The notes below the pieces were generated by a model. That model saw nothing but the letters and a program-made list of their open reading frames with translations, was not told where the DNA came from and did not search any database. Both the position numbers and the translations under genes were made by a program. A stretch of 32,051 nt of DNA. Origin: Deltaproteobacteria bacterium. GTDB taxonomy: Bacteria; Myxococcota_A; Polyangia; Polyangiales; JADJMO01. The number at the start of each line of letters is the position of its first letter. Positions within the stretch are counted from its first letter, which is position 1. The stretch spans positions 1-32,051 of the forward strand of contig JANYDK010000030.1 in NCBI GenBank assembly GCA_025363655.1, in the 5' to 3' direction. Below are positions 16,111 through 23,498 of this stretch, piece by piece.

Positions 16111-17187
16111 TCATTTTTCCGAGGTCTTTCGCATCTTCGCGATCGCTCCGTCGGCGAGCATTTTCGGATCGTCGAAGAGCTCGCCCTTGCCGTGGAGTCC
16201 GATCCAGACGAGCGGCTGCTTCGGGTTTCCCGGATCGCCGTAGAGCACGAGCTGTTTGCCCTTCTTCTTGTCGTCGAAGGCGACGAGATGGAAGGCGTGC
16301 GTCTCGTCGTCTTTGTAGAGATCGGTGAGCACGCCCCGCGCCTTGTCGAGCGGGAGGCCGGCGATCTCGACCTCGTTCTTCCAATCGCTGGAAAACTCGG
16401 CGCTTTGGCCCTTCGAAGTCATGACCGTCACCCACGCCAGCCGCAGCGCTTCGCCGAGGAGGCGCTTGCTCTTGTGCGGCGCCGCCTGGGTGCGGAGCGA
16501 CATGCGCAGGGTCGCGAGATACGGCACCACCTCGTGGCGCTTCTTCATGTAGCCGACGAACGCCAACACCGTGGTCAGCGCCGCGGCCAAGAGGAGCACG
16601 TAGAGGCGCTTGTGCTTGTGACCGACGTGGTAGCCGATGATCGTCGTCGCCACCGGCATGAGCACGCCGAGGACGAAGAAGGACTCGATGAGGGCGACGA
16701 CGAAGAAGCCCTGCATGAAGGGCCCGAAGCCGAGATCGGGGAGCCACTTGGTGAAGTACTGGTAGACGCTGGTGCCGACGAGGATCACCAGGTTGAGCAC
16801 GGTGTAGCCGCGGAAGAGCATGAACTCTTGGCGCGCCCGCGTGCTGATCAGCCAATAGGGAAAGAGCAGCGGATAGAAGACGTAGTACAGGAACGGCCGC
16901 GGCGTGTTCGCGCGGTAGTAGGCCTCGAAGGCGAGCTGACGCCGCAGCAGACGCGCGACGAGCGGTCTCTTCTCGACCCGCGGGCGGATGAACGCGCCGA
17001 GGAGGAAGAAGACGAGCGCGATGACGATGTTGACGAGCGCGCCGGTGACCGGAAACTTGAGCGCGATGCCGAGGATCGCGAAGGGGATGACGAGGAAATA
17101 GGCGAGCCGAAGGATGAAATCGGGCACCGAGAGCGCGCTGGCGAGGCGCGACGGCGGCGGCGGCTGCACTGAGCTCGGGACGCCCAT
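16111..17187 (-). CDS. Multi-spanning membrane protein of unknown function
   Basis: 358 residues. Five or six hydrophobic segments fill residues of about 22-235 (for example LAYFLVIPFAILGIAL, LVNIVIALVFFLLGAFI, FFVVALIESFFVLGVLM, LYVLLLAAALTTVLAFVGYM), separated by basic loops. A soluble C-terminal region of about 120 residues (from SLRTQAAPHKSKR) has alternating strands and helices and is presumably cytosolic. I recognise no family. A TAAGGT hexamer lies 6 nt before the ATG. The region between this gene and the divergent gene at 17277 carries a 17-bp tandem repeat. Confidence 0.7.
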   Translation of the reverse strand: MGVPSSVQPPPPSRLASALSVPDFILRLAYFLVIPFAILGIALKFPVTGALVNIVIALVFFLLGAFIRPRVEKRPLVARLLRRQLAFEAYYRANTPRPFLYYVFYPLLFPYWLISTRARQEFMLFRGYTVLNLVILVGTSVYQYFTKWLPDLGFGPFMQGFFVVALIESFFVLGVLMPVATTIIGYHVGHKHKRLYVLLLAAALTTVLAFVGYMKKRHEVVPYLATLRMSLRTQAAPHKSKRLLGEALRLAWVTVMTSKGQSAEFSSDWKNEVEIAGLPLDKARGVLTDLYKDDETHAFHLVAFDDKKKGKQLVLYGDPGNPKQPLVWIGLHGKGELFDDPKMLADGAIAKMRKTSEK

Positions 17188-17193
17188 CGCGCG

Positions 17194-17199
17194 ACCTTA
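17194..17199 (-). promoter_or_regulatory. TAAGGT -10-like hexamer, 6 nt before ATG
   Basis: On the minus strand TAAGGT is followed by CGCGCG and the ATG of the membrane-protein gene. No ribosome site lies between them, so a leaderless transcript is likely if this is the promoter. Confidence 0.45.
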
Positions 17200-17205
17200 C
17201 CATCC

Positions 17206-17250
17206 GGTTTCGCGAGCCACCTGGTTTCGCGAGCCACCTGGTTTCGCGAG
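17206..17250. repeat. 17-bp tandem repeat, 2.6 copies, between divergent genes
   Basis: GGTTTCGCGAGCCACCT occurs at 17206-17222 and 17223-17239, with an 11-bp third copy at 17240-17250. It lies between the two leaderless-type -10 hexamers (17194-17199 and 17265-17270), where the -35 regions of both divergent promoters would be, so it may be a regulator-binding array. Confidence 0.85.
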
Positions 17251-17264
17251 GGAGCGAGGCGCGC

Positions 17265-17270
17265 TACGTT
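17265..17270 (+). promoter_or_regulatory. TACGTT -10-like hexamer, 6 nt before ATG
   Basis: TACGTT is followed by CGGGCG and ATG 17277. The arrangement mirrors the divergent gene on the other side of the 17-bp repeat. Confidence 0.4.
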
Positions 17271-17276
17271 CGGGCG

Positions 17277-17684
17277 ATGAGCGAAGGCGGCAAGAAGCTC
17301 CTCAAGGATCTCGCGAGCAAGGTGCGTGAGAAGACGACGCCCACCGGCGAGCCCATCCTCAACGCACGCGGGCTCGCCCTCGTCGACGAGCTGGGGAAAG
17401 AGCTCACGGGTGAAGGAGCGATGCCCGGGCTCCACCTCTTTCGTGACACGCCCGCGAAATTCAGGCTCCAGCGCGAGAAGAAGAACGCCGAGCTGACCAT
17501 CGACTGGCAACGGCCCATCGGCGCGCTGGTGCTGACCGGGGTCGCCCTCGGTCACACCAAGTTCACCCACAACTACGTGTGGGACGAGACCGAACAGCGC
17601 TGGCGCCGCCTCGATTCGCTCGGAGAAATCTGGGAAGATCTGTCGACCGCGCTCGTCGACCTGCTCTATCCCGAGGGCAAATAG
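17277..17684 (+). CDS. Conserved-looking cytosolic protein of unknown function
   Basis: 135 residues, no signal or membrane segment. A basic N-terminal helix (KKLLKDLASKVREK) is followed by a compact alpha/beta region rich in aromatic residues (LTIDWQRPIGALVLTG, FTHNYVWDETEQRWRRLD) and an acidic C-terminal helix. I recognise no family. It is divergent from the membrane-protein gene and 62 bp upstream of a Ser/Thr kinase gene on the same strand. ATG 17277 is supported by the -10-like hexamer at the leaderless spacing. Confidence 0.65.
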   Translation: MSEGGKKLLKDLASKVREKTTPTGEPILNARGLALVDELGKELTGEGAMPGLHLFRDTPAKFRLQREKKNAELTIDWQRPIGALVLTGVALGHTKFTHNYVWDETEQRWRRLDSLGEIWEDLSTALVDLLYPEGK

Positions 17685-17734
17685 TCGCTCGGCGCTCCGT
17701 CATCAGGACATCTTGGCGCGATGTCATGTCCGGC

Positions 17735-17740
17735 TAACAT
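17735..17740 (+). promoter_or_regulatory. TAACAT -10-like hexamer, 6 nt before the kinase ATG
   Basis: TAACAT is followed by GACGTC and ATG 17747. It overlaps the palindrome ACATGACGTCATGT, so a protein bound to the palindrome would block both the -10 and the start codon. Confidence 0.45.
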
Positions 17741-17752
17741 GACGTCATGTCA
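17737..17752. promoter_or_regulatory. TGACGTCA palindrome at the kinase start codon
   Basis: ACATGACGTCATGT (17737-17750) is a perfect 14-bp palindrome over the start codon. The 14-mer ATGACGTCATGTCA (17739-17752) recurs exactly at 20280-20293, just upstream of another gene start. Two TGTCAYG words overlap or flank it (17722-17728 and 17748-17754). Confidence 0.55.
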
Positions 17753-19675
17753 CGTTCGCCTGGAAATACGGACCTCGATGCGGACGCGTCGCTGACGCTC
17801 GTCGAGGTGCAGGTCCCGACGCTCTCGCGTCTCGCACGCGGGCGCTACGCCGCCGAGTCGGGGATCGCGTCGGTCGATCTCTCGCCGCGTCCGTTCGTCG
17901 AGGACGGCTTCTCTGCGCGCTACGAGACGCACGAGGTGCTCGGCCAGGGAGGCATGGGCGAGGTGCACCTCTGTCGCGATCATCGCGTCGGTCGCGAGGT
18001 GGCGATGAAGGTGGTGCGTAAGGACAGCCTCGAGCTCGAGGAGGTCCGCGCCCGGTTCGAGCGTGAAGCGCGCGTGCAAGGGCAGCTCGAACACCCGGCG
18101 ATCGTACCGGTCTACGACATCGGGCTCGGCGACGACGGCTCGGCGTACTTCACGATGAAGCGTATCCGCGGCCGCACCTTCGAGGACATCATCGAGGACC
18201 TCCGCGTCGGCGACGGGGCGACGCTCTCGTCCTTCACCCAACGGAGGCTCCTCGTCGCCTTCAGCCGCGTCTGTCTCGCGCTCGCCTTCGCCCACGCGCG
18301 CGGCGTCATCCATCGCGACCTCAAGCCGGCCAATGTCATGATCGGAGACTTCGGCGAGGTCTACGTCCTCGACTGGGGTCTCGCCAAGCTCAAGGGCGAG
18401 CACGAAGAGGTGCGGCTCATCGACGACGACGACATCACCATCCAGCGGCCGGCGTGGGAGACGATCGTCGGCCGGCTCCTCGGCACCCCGGGTTTCATGG
18501 CGCCCGAGCAGATCAAGAGCGACGTCGAGATCGACGAGCGCATCGACGTCTACGCGCTCGGGGCCACGCTCTTCGAGCTTCTTTCGCTGATGCCGCTGCA
18601 CCCGTTCACCGCGCAGACCAAGCCCCGCGACTTGCTCGGCGCGACGTTGAAAGGCGCCGACGCGCGCTTCTCCACGCGCTGCCCCGGGCGTGACATCGCG
18701 CCCGAGCTGGAGGCGATTTGCGTGAAGGCGACGAAGAGCGATCGTGACGAGCGGTTCGGTTCGGTCAAAGAGATGGCCGACGCCATCGAAGCCTTCCTCG
18801 ACGGTGATCGTGACATGTCACGTCGCAAGACGTTGGCCGGCGAAGCTGCCGCCCGCGCCTTCGCCGCAGCGCAAGGGGCCGGCGTCGATCACGCCCGTCG
18901 TAGCGAGGCCATCCGCGAGGTCAACCACGCGCTCGCGCTCGATCCGGCGCACAAGGGCGCGCTGGCGACGATGGTGCGGCTCCTCCTCGAAGCTCCGAAG
19001 GAGACGCCGCCCGAAGCGTTGACCGCGCTCGAGGTGTCACGCGCCAAACAACGCGCGTACTCGGCGCGCACGGGCTCGTTCTCGTTCCTGACCACGCTCC
19101 TCGTCGTGCCCCTCGTCTTCTGGCTCGGCATCCGCAGCTTCCCCGCCGCCGCCTTCACCGTCGCGGCCATCGCCGCCGCCGTCGTCGCCACCTGGTGGAC
19201 GTCGCGCAATCGCGTCGGCTGGGTGCTCCCCGGCCTCGTCTCCCTCGGCTTCAGCTCGATCGCGATCTGCGCCGCGAGCCTTCTTTTTGGGCCGTTCATC
19301 ATCGTCCCGGGAATGGCGGCGATCAATACGCTCTCGTTCGCCGTCGTCGTCGATCGCGGCGTGCAGCGGAGCTGGGCGACGCTCGCCGGCATCGCCACCG
19401 TCGTCACGCCGCTCCTCCTCGAGCTGGTGGGCGTCCTCCCTCGCTCGATCGACTTCCGCGAAGGTACCATCGCCATCCTCCCGCGCATGACCCACTTCCC
19501 ACCGACGCCGACGATCGTGCTGCTGCTCTTGAGCAGCCTCGTCCTCGTCCTCATCCCCGTGTGGGCGGTGTCACGTTTGTTCGATCGAGTGCAGGAGGCC
19601 GAGCGAAAGACGTTCGTGCATTTGTGGCACTTGCGGCAGCTGTTGCCTGATGAAGCGAAGGCGCAGGTCGGGTGA
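17747..19675 (+). CDS. Ser/Thr protein kinase with multi-span membrane C-terminus
   Basis: 642 residues. The kinase domain spans about 58-352: P-loop GQGGMGEVHL, Lys88 (VAMKVV), HRDLKPAN with D191, DWG instead of DFG at 209-211 (VLDWGLAK, a common variant in large bacterial kinases) and GFMAPEQ. About 90 residues of helical linker follow (ALALDPAHKGAL resembles one TPR helix pair). Then come about six membrane segments (residues 445-610) and a short cytosolic tail. The membrane part is a sensor or anchor of unknown type. ATG 17747 is supported by the -10-like hexamer and the palindrome. It converges on the gene at 19700 with 24 bp between stops. Confidence 0.93.
   Translation: MSRSPGNTDLDADASLTLVEVQVPTLSRLARGRYAAESGIASVDLSPRPFVEDGFSARYETHEVLGQGGMGEVHLCRDHRVGREVAMKVVRKDSLELEEVRARFEREARVQGQLEHPAIVPVYDIGLGDDGSAYFTMKRIRGRTFEDIIEDLRVGDGATLSSFTQRRLLVAFSRVCLALAFAHARGVIHRDLKPANVMIGDFGEVYVLDWGLAKLKGEHEEVRLIDDDDITIQRPAWETIVGRLLGTPGFMAPEQIKSDVEIDERIDVYALGATLFELLSLMPLHPFTAQTKPRDLLGATLKGADARFSTRCPGRDIAPELEAICVKATKSDRDERFGSVKEMADAIEAFLDGDRDMSRRKTLAGEAAARAFAAAQGAGVDHARRSEAIREVNHALALDPAHKGALATMVRLLLEAPKETPPEALTALEVSRAKQRAYSARTGSFSFLTTLLVVPLVFWLGIRSFPAAAFTVAAIAAAVVATWWTSRNRVGWVLPGLVSLGFSSIAICAASLLFGPFIIVPGMAAINTLSFAVVVDRGVQRSWATLAGIATVVTPLLLELVGVLPRSIDFREGTIAILPRMTHFPPTPTIVLLLLSSLVLVLIPVWAVSRLFDRVQEAERKTFVHLWHLRQLLPDEAKAQVG
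18809..18822. repeat. CGTGACATGTCACG palindrome inside the kinase gene
   Basis: A perfect 14-bp palindrome made of two inverted TGTCACG words. It encodes residues 355-360 (RDMSRR) just after the kinase domain and uses the rare Ser codon TCA. Confidence 0.7.
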
Positions 19676-19699
19676 GGAATTTGGGCCCGCGAGCCCTTC

Positions 19700-20272
19700 T
19701 CACTCCTTGAAATCGACCACCGCCCGCAGCGAGTCCTTCGTCCACCGGTCGATCATGACACGGGCCTCGCGTCCGGTGCTCAAACGTAACACTGGGCCGA
19801 GGGTGCCCTCGACGAGGAGGCGGTAGTTGACGTCGTCGAAGTACGGGAAACTCGAGTAGTCGATGGTCGCCGAGCGCGGGCCGACGGTGACGGCGAGTCG
19901 ACCGGGGCCGCGGCGAAGGCGATCCCACATCGTCGGGAGGAGGCGGAGTGCGAACTGCGTGCTCGTCAGGCGGAGGGCGATGCGGAAGAAGTGGTTGACG
20001 CCGAGCTCGGTGCAGCCGTCGAACATCGCCAGCATGCGGCTGCGATCGCCGCGGGCGACGATCTCGGAGACGGCGCTCAGCGCTGCGCGCATCGTCTCTT
20101 CGGGGTACCAACGTGACGTCAGCGGCTCGGCCATCGCGTCGCGATGGGCGGAGGGCATGGCGGCGAGGACCTCGGGATAGAGACGCGGATGCCGCTCGAG
20201 GAGATATCTCCTCGCGGTCACGAACCAGATTCCCTTGACCTCACTCAGCTCGCCCAAGACGACGAGGAACAT
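19700..20272 (-). CDS. DUF2378/TIGR02265-like protein
   Basis: 190 residues, soluble. The pattern GIWFVTARRYLLERHP, then SRWYPEE, a helical middle with FDGCTELGVNHFFRIALRL, RLLPTMWDRLRRGPGRL and a final strand-rich region (VTVGPRSATIDYSSFPYFDD) resembles the Myxococcales-restricted family TIGR02265/DUF2378, whose function is not known. The match is from memory of the family's layout and is moderate. ATG 20272 was chosen as the only start giving the full N-terminus. A TGACGTCA-containing 14-mer lies 7 bp upstream, the same as at the kinase start at 17747. Confidence 0.6.
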   Translation of the reverse strand: MFLVVLGELSEVKGIWFVTARRYLLERHPRLYPEVLAAMPSAHRDAMAEPLTSRWYPEETMRAALSAVSEIVARGDRSRMLAMFDGCTELGVNHFFRIALRLTSTQFALRLLPTMWDRLRRGPGRLAVTVGPRSATIDYSSFPYFDDVNYRLLVEGTLGPVLRLSTGREARVMIDRWTKDSLRAVVDFKE

Positions 20273-20279
20273 AACATCG

Positions 20280-20293
20280 ATGACGTCATGTCA
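20280..20293. promoter_or_regulatory. Second copy of the ATGACGTCATGTCA word
   Basis: Exact 14-nt match to 17739-17752, again next to a start codon (7 bp upstream of the ATG at 20270-20272 on the minus strand). It contains the palindrome ATGACGTCAT. Confidence 0.55.
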
Positions 20294-20338
20294 GAGGTGT
20301 CTCGGTGCTCGTCGCGCCTGCTTCCGCCTTCTTCGGAA

Positions 20339-21289
20339 TCAGACCGGAGGCATCGCGAAGGCGAGGGCCCAGGCGGCGCCGAGAATGCCCACTGTCGCCG
20401 CGGCATACGCGGGCTGGACCCACGATTTCTGGGTGTTGGCGACGCTCGACGTGGAGGCGACGAGCCCGAGAGCCGCGCCCGCGGCGAGCCCGTAGAAGTG
20501 CGCCCAGAGATCGGCCTGAGCGCTCGCACCGAGCATGCCGAGGAGCGCGGCGCCGCCGACCCAAGGACCGACGCGATCGGTCCACTTCTTCGAGCCGTTC
20601 TCTTTGCTGACCTTCACCTGCGTGCCGACGAGGAGGCCGACGGTGGCGAAGACGGCGGTGGAGGCGCCGAGGGAGCTGTGCGGCGCGTGCATCACCCGAT
20701 GGGCGACGGCGTTGGCGAGGTTGCCGACGGTGCCACCGAGGAGCGTGAAGAGCGCGGCGCGCCCGTAGCCGAGACGCGCGCTCGCGGCCCAGAGGAAGAC
20801 GCCGCCGACGGCGACGTTGCCGAGGAGATGTGCTGCGTCGGCGTGCAAGGTGAGCGCGGTGACGGTGCGCCAGGCTTCGCCGTGCATGACACGTTCGCTC
20901 GACGAGATGCCGTCCATGAACCAGGCAGTGCGCGTGGCGACGGGGCCGCTGAAGAGGAACACGATGCCGAGGAGCGCCGCCCAGAAGAAGGAGAGGCGCG
21001 GCGAGCCGCTGTAGGCGAGACGATCACGACGCGCCGGGCGAGGCGGCCAGTTCTGGTTCTCTTGCTCGTACTCGACGAGTGCTCGCTGCGTGCGCTCGAC
21101 CTTGTGCGCGTCGACGACGAAGTAGAAGCCGCCTTCGCGCGCCGAGATGCCGTGCTCGATGCCGAGCGACTTGAGCACCAATTGCAGCTCGGCGAGCCGC
21201 CGCTGATTGCGCACCGGCCCGACCAGCCCGAGCTGCGGGGGCGAGGGACGTGATGTCGCCAGAGAATCGGGATTCGCCACGGCAGCCAT
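20339..21289 (-). CDS. Rhomboid-family intramembrane serine protease
   Basis: 316 residues. About 90 cytosolic N-terminal residues form a small domain (VRNQRRLAELQLVLKSLG...YFVVDAHKVERTQ) like the N-terminal domain of GlpG-type rhomboids. Six to seven membrane segments follow. Rhomboid motifs are HADAAHLLGN (H149 to N158), SLGASTAVF with the nucleophile Ser210 (GAST in place of GxSG) and WAHFYGLAAG with His264 of the Ser-His dyad. It would cleave membrane proteins within the bilayer; the substrate is unknown. GAGGCGAGAG before ATG 21289 is a plausible ribosome site. The gene is 66 bp upstream of the DUF2378-like gene on the same strand. Confidence 0.92.
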   Translation of the reverse strand: MAAVANPDSLATSRPSPPQLGLVGPVRNQRRLAELQLVLKSLGIEHGISAREGGFYFVVDAHKVERTQRALVEYEQENQNWPPRPARRDRLAYSGSPRLSFFWAALLGIVFLFSGPVATRTAWFMDGISSSERVMHGEAWRTVTALTLHADAAHLLGNVAVGGVFLWAASARLGYGRAALFTLLGGTVGNLANAVAHRVMHAPHSSLGASTAVFATVGLLVGTQVKVSKENGSKKWTDRVGPWVGGAALLGMLGASAQADLWAHFYGLAAGAALGLVASTSSVANTQKSWVQPAYAAATVGILGAAWALAFAMPPV

Positions 21290-21417
21290 CTCTCGCCTCG
21301 AGGACTACAGCGTAAGCACGATAGCTTGGCTGTCATCCATCGATGCCGGATGGCGTCGGGACGTTGCGAAGGTCTCGTCCCTCGGATTGGGCGTCCTGAA
21401 CGAGAGCGCGCTCGGGA

Positions 21418-22443
21418 CTACTTCGCCGACGCGCTCGCCGACGGTTTCGGAGCTGCGCTCGCGCTCGGGACGGGCTTGGCGGAAGCGCTGCCGCTCGCCG
21501 AGGCAGAGGCCGTCGGCATCAGGCCCGGAGGCGGCGGATCGATTTGGATCAGCGTCACGTCGAAGACGAGCATGCCCGCGGGCGCGCCTGGCTTGCCCTT
21601 GTAGGCGAGGTCTTGCGGGATCCAGAAGCGGCGGGTCTCGCCTTCGACCATCAACTGAACACCTTCGGTCCAACCGGCGATGACGCCGTCGAGGGGGAAG
21701 GCGATCGGCTCACCGCGGGTGACCGAGCTGTCGAACATCTTTCCGTCGGTGGTCCAGCCCGTGTAGTCGACCTTGACCGTGCTCGTCGACTTCGGGTGCG
21801 CCTTGCCGGTGCCCTTCTTGATGACCATCGAGGCGAGGCCGTCCTTCTCCTTGGTGGCGGAGGCGGGCGGCGCGGCGACGTCGGTGGGCGCGGGGATCGG
21901 CTTCGGGGCCTTCTTGATCTCGAGGAGCTCGACGTCGAAGACGAGCATGCCCGCGGGCGCGCCGGGCTGACCTTTGTAAGCGAGCGCTTCCGGGATCCAG
22001 AAGCGGCGCTTCTCGCCGGCCACCATCAGCTGCACGCCTTCGGTCCATCCGGGGATGACGCCGTTGAGCGGGAACGAGATCGGCTTGCCGTGCACGACCG
22101 AGCTGTCGAACATCTTCCCGTCGGTGGTCCAGCCCGTGTAGTTGACCTTCACGGTGTCCTCGGCCGCGGGATGATCGGCTCCGGTGCCCGGCGTCAGCAC
22201 CTTCGACGCGAGCCCGCTCGGAGTCTTCACCGCATCGGCCGGAGCCGCCGCGACGTCGGCCGGAGCCGGGAGCGCGCCCGGAATGTCATGATTGCTCGCG
22301 CTCGGGGACGCAGTCGGCCGGAACGCCGTCGTCGACGCGGGCGGATCGGATTTGACGCTCAGATCGGGCGGACCCTTCTCGCAGGCGGCGAGGATCGGGG
22401 AGGCGAACGCGAGGAAAGGGATCAGCGCGAGGAGCTTCTTCAT
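21418..22443 (-). CDS. Lipoprotein with two tandem FKBP-type peptidyl-prolyl isomerase domains
   Basis: 341 residues from ATG 22443; the frame is open further upstream but MKKLLALIPFLAFASPILAAC is a clear lipoprotein signal with Cys21 as the anchor. After a Pro/Ala/Ser linker come two FKBP domains (about residues 78-180 and 205-308). They are very similar: both contain VNYTGWTTDGKMFDSS or VDYTGWTTDGKMFDSS, GVIPGWTEGVQLM or GVIAGWTEGVQLM, RRFWIP and GAPAGMLVFDV. The DNA copies are offset by about 375 bp, a recent internal duplication. A Ser/Ala/Pro tail ends the protein. It probably helps fold envelope proteins. The upstream gap is shared with the divergent glycosylase gene. Confidence 0.93.
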   Translation of the reverse strand: MKKLLALIPFLAFASPILAACEKGPPDLSVKSDPPASTTAFRPTASPSASNHDIPGALPAPADVAAAPADAVKTPSGLASKVLTPGTGADHPAAEDTVKVNYTGWTTDGKMFDSSVVHGKPISFPLNGVIPGWTEGVQLMVAGEKRRFWIPEALAYKGQPGAPAGMLVFDVELLEIKKAPKPIPAPTDVAAPPASATKEKDGLASMVIKKGTGKAHPKSTSTVKVDYTGWTTDGKMFDSSVTRGEPIAFPLDGVIAGWTEGVQLMVEGETRRFWIPQDLAYKGKPGAPAGMLVFDVTLIQIDPPPPGLMPTASASASGSASAKPVPSASAAPKPSASASAK

Positions 22444-22493
22444 GCGGGAGAGGGAAAAAGCACGGCTACGCGAGCGGGACAAGCCGGCTTGGG

Positions 22494-22499
22494 TAAGAT
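22494..22499 (+). promoter_or_regulatory. TAAGAT -10-like hexamer, 7 nt before ATG
   Basis: TAAGAT is followed by GGCGGGG and ATG 22507. The hexamer overlaps an earlier in-frame ATG (22498), which argues that 22507 is the real start. GGCGGGG could also act as a weak ribosome site for a longer transcript. Confidence 0.4.
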
Positions 22500-22506
22500 G
22501 GCGGGG

Positions 22507-23454
22507 ATGAAGAAGGACGCGGCTGCGCCCGAGCACGCGCTCCGGGTCGTGCACTCCTTCACACGTAAAGGTCTCGGCGCTGCTTACGACCTCGCGCTGC
22601 AAGTGCGCCCACGCGACGCCCTCGCCGTCGTTCGCGGGGATCCCGATCCCGTCGTCCTCCGCTTCACGGCCGCGCCGAGGGGCGCCACCGTCGACATCCT
22701 CGCGGCCCGTCCCCTCGACGACGCCGACGTGACATCGCTCGAACATGTCGCTTCGGGACTCGCGGGGCTCGGCGACGATCCGGGAGACTTCGCCGATCGC
22801 GTGTCATGTTCGACGCTCCTTCGCGAGCTCCACGGGCACTTCCTCGGCGCGCGCATGACACGTACCGTCACCGTGTGGGAGTCGCTGGCGACGGCGATCA
22901 TCGGGCAGCTCGTGACGTGGATCGAAGCGAAGGACGCGACCCGTCGGATGATTCGTCGCTACGGCGCCCCCATCGCCCACACCGAGCTCCGCGCCTTTCC
23001 CACCGCCTCGTCCATCGCCGCCGCCGCTCCCGCCGACCTGCGCGCGCTCGGCGTCGGAATGCGTCGCGCCACCACCTTGGTCGCCTGTGCCCGCCTCGGC
23101 GCCCGCATCGAGAAGCTCGCCCACCTCGCGATCGACGACGCGATGAAGTGGCTCGTTTCCTTGCGTGGCGTCGGCCCTTGGACGTCACAGACCGTCGCCA
23201 TCGAAGGCCTCGGCCACCCCGATGGCGTCCTCGTCGGCGACGCCGGCGCCCCGTTCGTCGTGACGATGGCCCTCACGGGAGTCGCCGGAGATGACGCCCG
23301 CATGCTGGAGGCGCTGGAGCCGTTTCGCCCGCATCGCGCGCGGGTGCACAAGCTGCTGGGGATGGGGAGCCGATTGCCAGGAGGATTGCCGGGGGTACCG
23401 AGGAGGCCGTTGCCGACGGTGGATCCGCATCGGAGGTGGCCGGGGCGGGGTTGA
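22507..23454 (+). CDS. AlkA-like DNA-3-methyladenine glycosylase (HhH-GPD)
   Basis: 315 residues. The helix-hairpin-helix is LVSLRGVGPWTSQTV (about 216-230), followed by the Gly/Pro region and the catalytic-type Asp at 245 (VLVGDAG). Upstream, VWESLATAIIGQLV (about 123-136) is the conserved helix of this superfamily. Such enzymes remove alkylated bases from DNA in base-excision repair. Ending GRG*, the last about 30 residues are Pro/Arg-rich and probably disordered. Two TGTCATG words lie within the gene (22802 and 22854), one encoding VSCS. It is divergent from the FKBP lipoprotein and is followed 44 bp later by an unknown gene. Confidence 0.87.
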   Translation: MKKDAAAPEHALRVVHSFTRKGLGAAYDLALQVRPRDALAVVRGDPDPVVLRFTAAPRGATVDILAARPLDDADVTSLEHVASGLAGLGDDPGDFADRVSCSTLLRELHGHFLGARMTRTVTVWESLATAIIGQLVTWIEAKDATRRMIRRYGAPIAHTELRAFPTASSIAAAAPADLRALGVGMRRATTLVACARLGARIEKLAHLAIDDAMKWLVSLRGVGPWTSQTVAIEGLGHPDGVLVGDAGAPFVVTMALTGVAGDDARMLEALEPFRPHRARVHKLLGMGSRLPGGLPGVPRRPLPTVDPHRRWPGRG

Positions 23455-23484
23455 TGTCATGTTCGGGCGCAGGCGAAGGCGCGG

Positions 23485-23490
23485 TAGGCT
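23485..23490 (+). promoter_or_regulatory. TAGGCT -10-like hexamer, 8 nt before ATG
   Basis: TAGGCT is followed by GAACCGGA and ATG 23499. A TGTCATGTT word sits 22 bp further upstream (23455-23463), straddling the previous gene's stop. Confidence 0.35.
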
Positions 23491-23498
23491 GAACCGGA

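Noticed and set aside
19676-19699. GGGCCCGCGAGCCC between convergent genes as a terminator
   Set aside because: The stem is only about four pairs and has no T tract; too weak to call.
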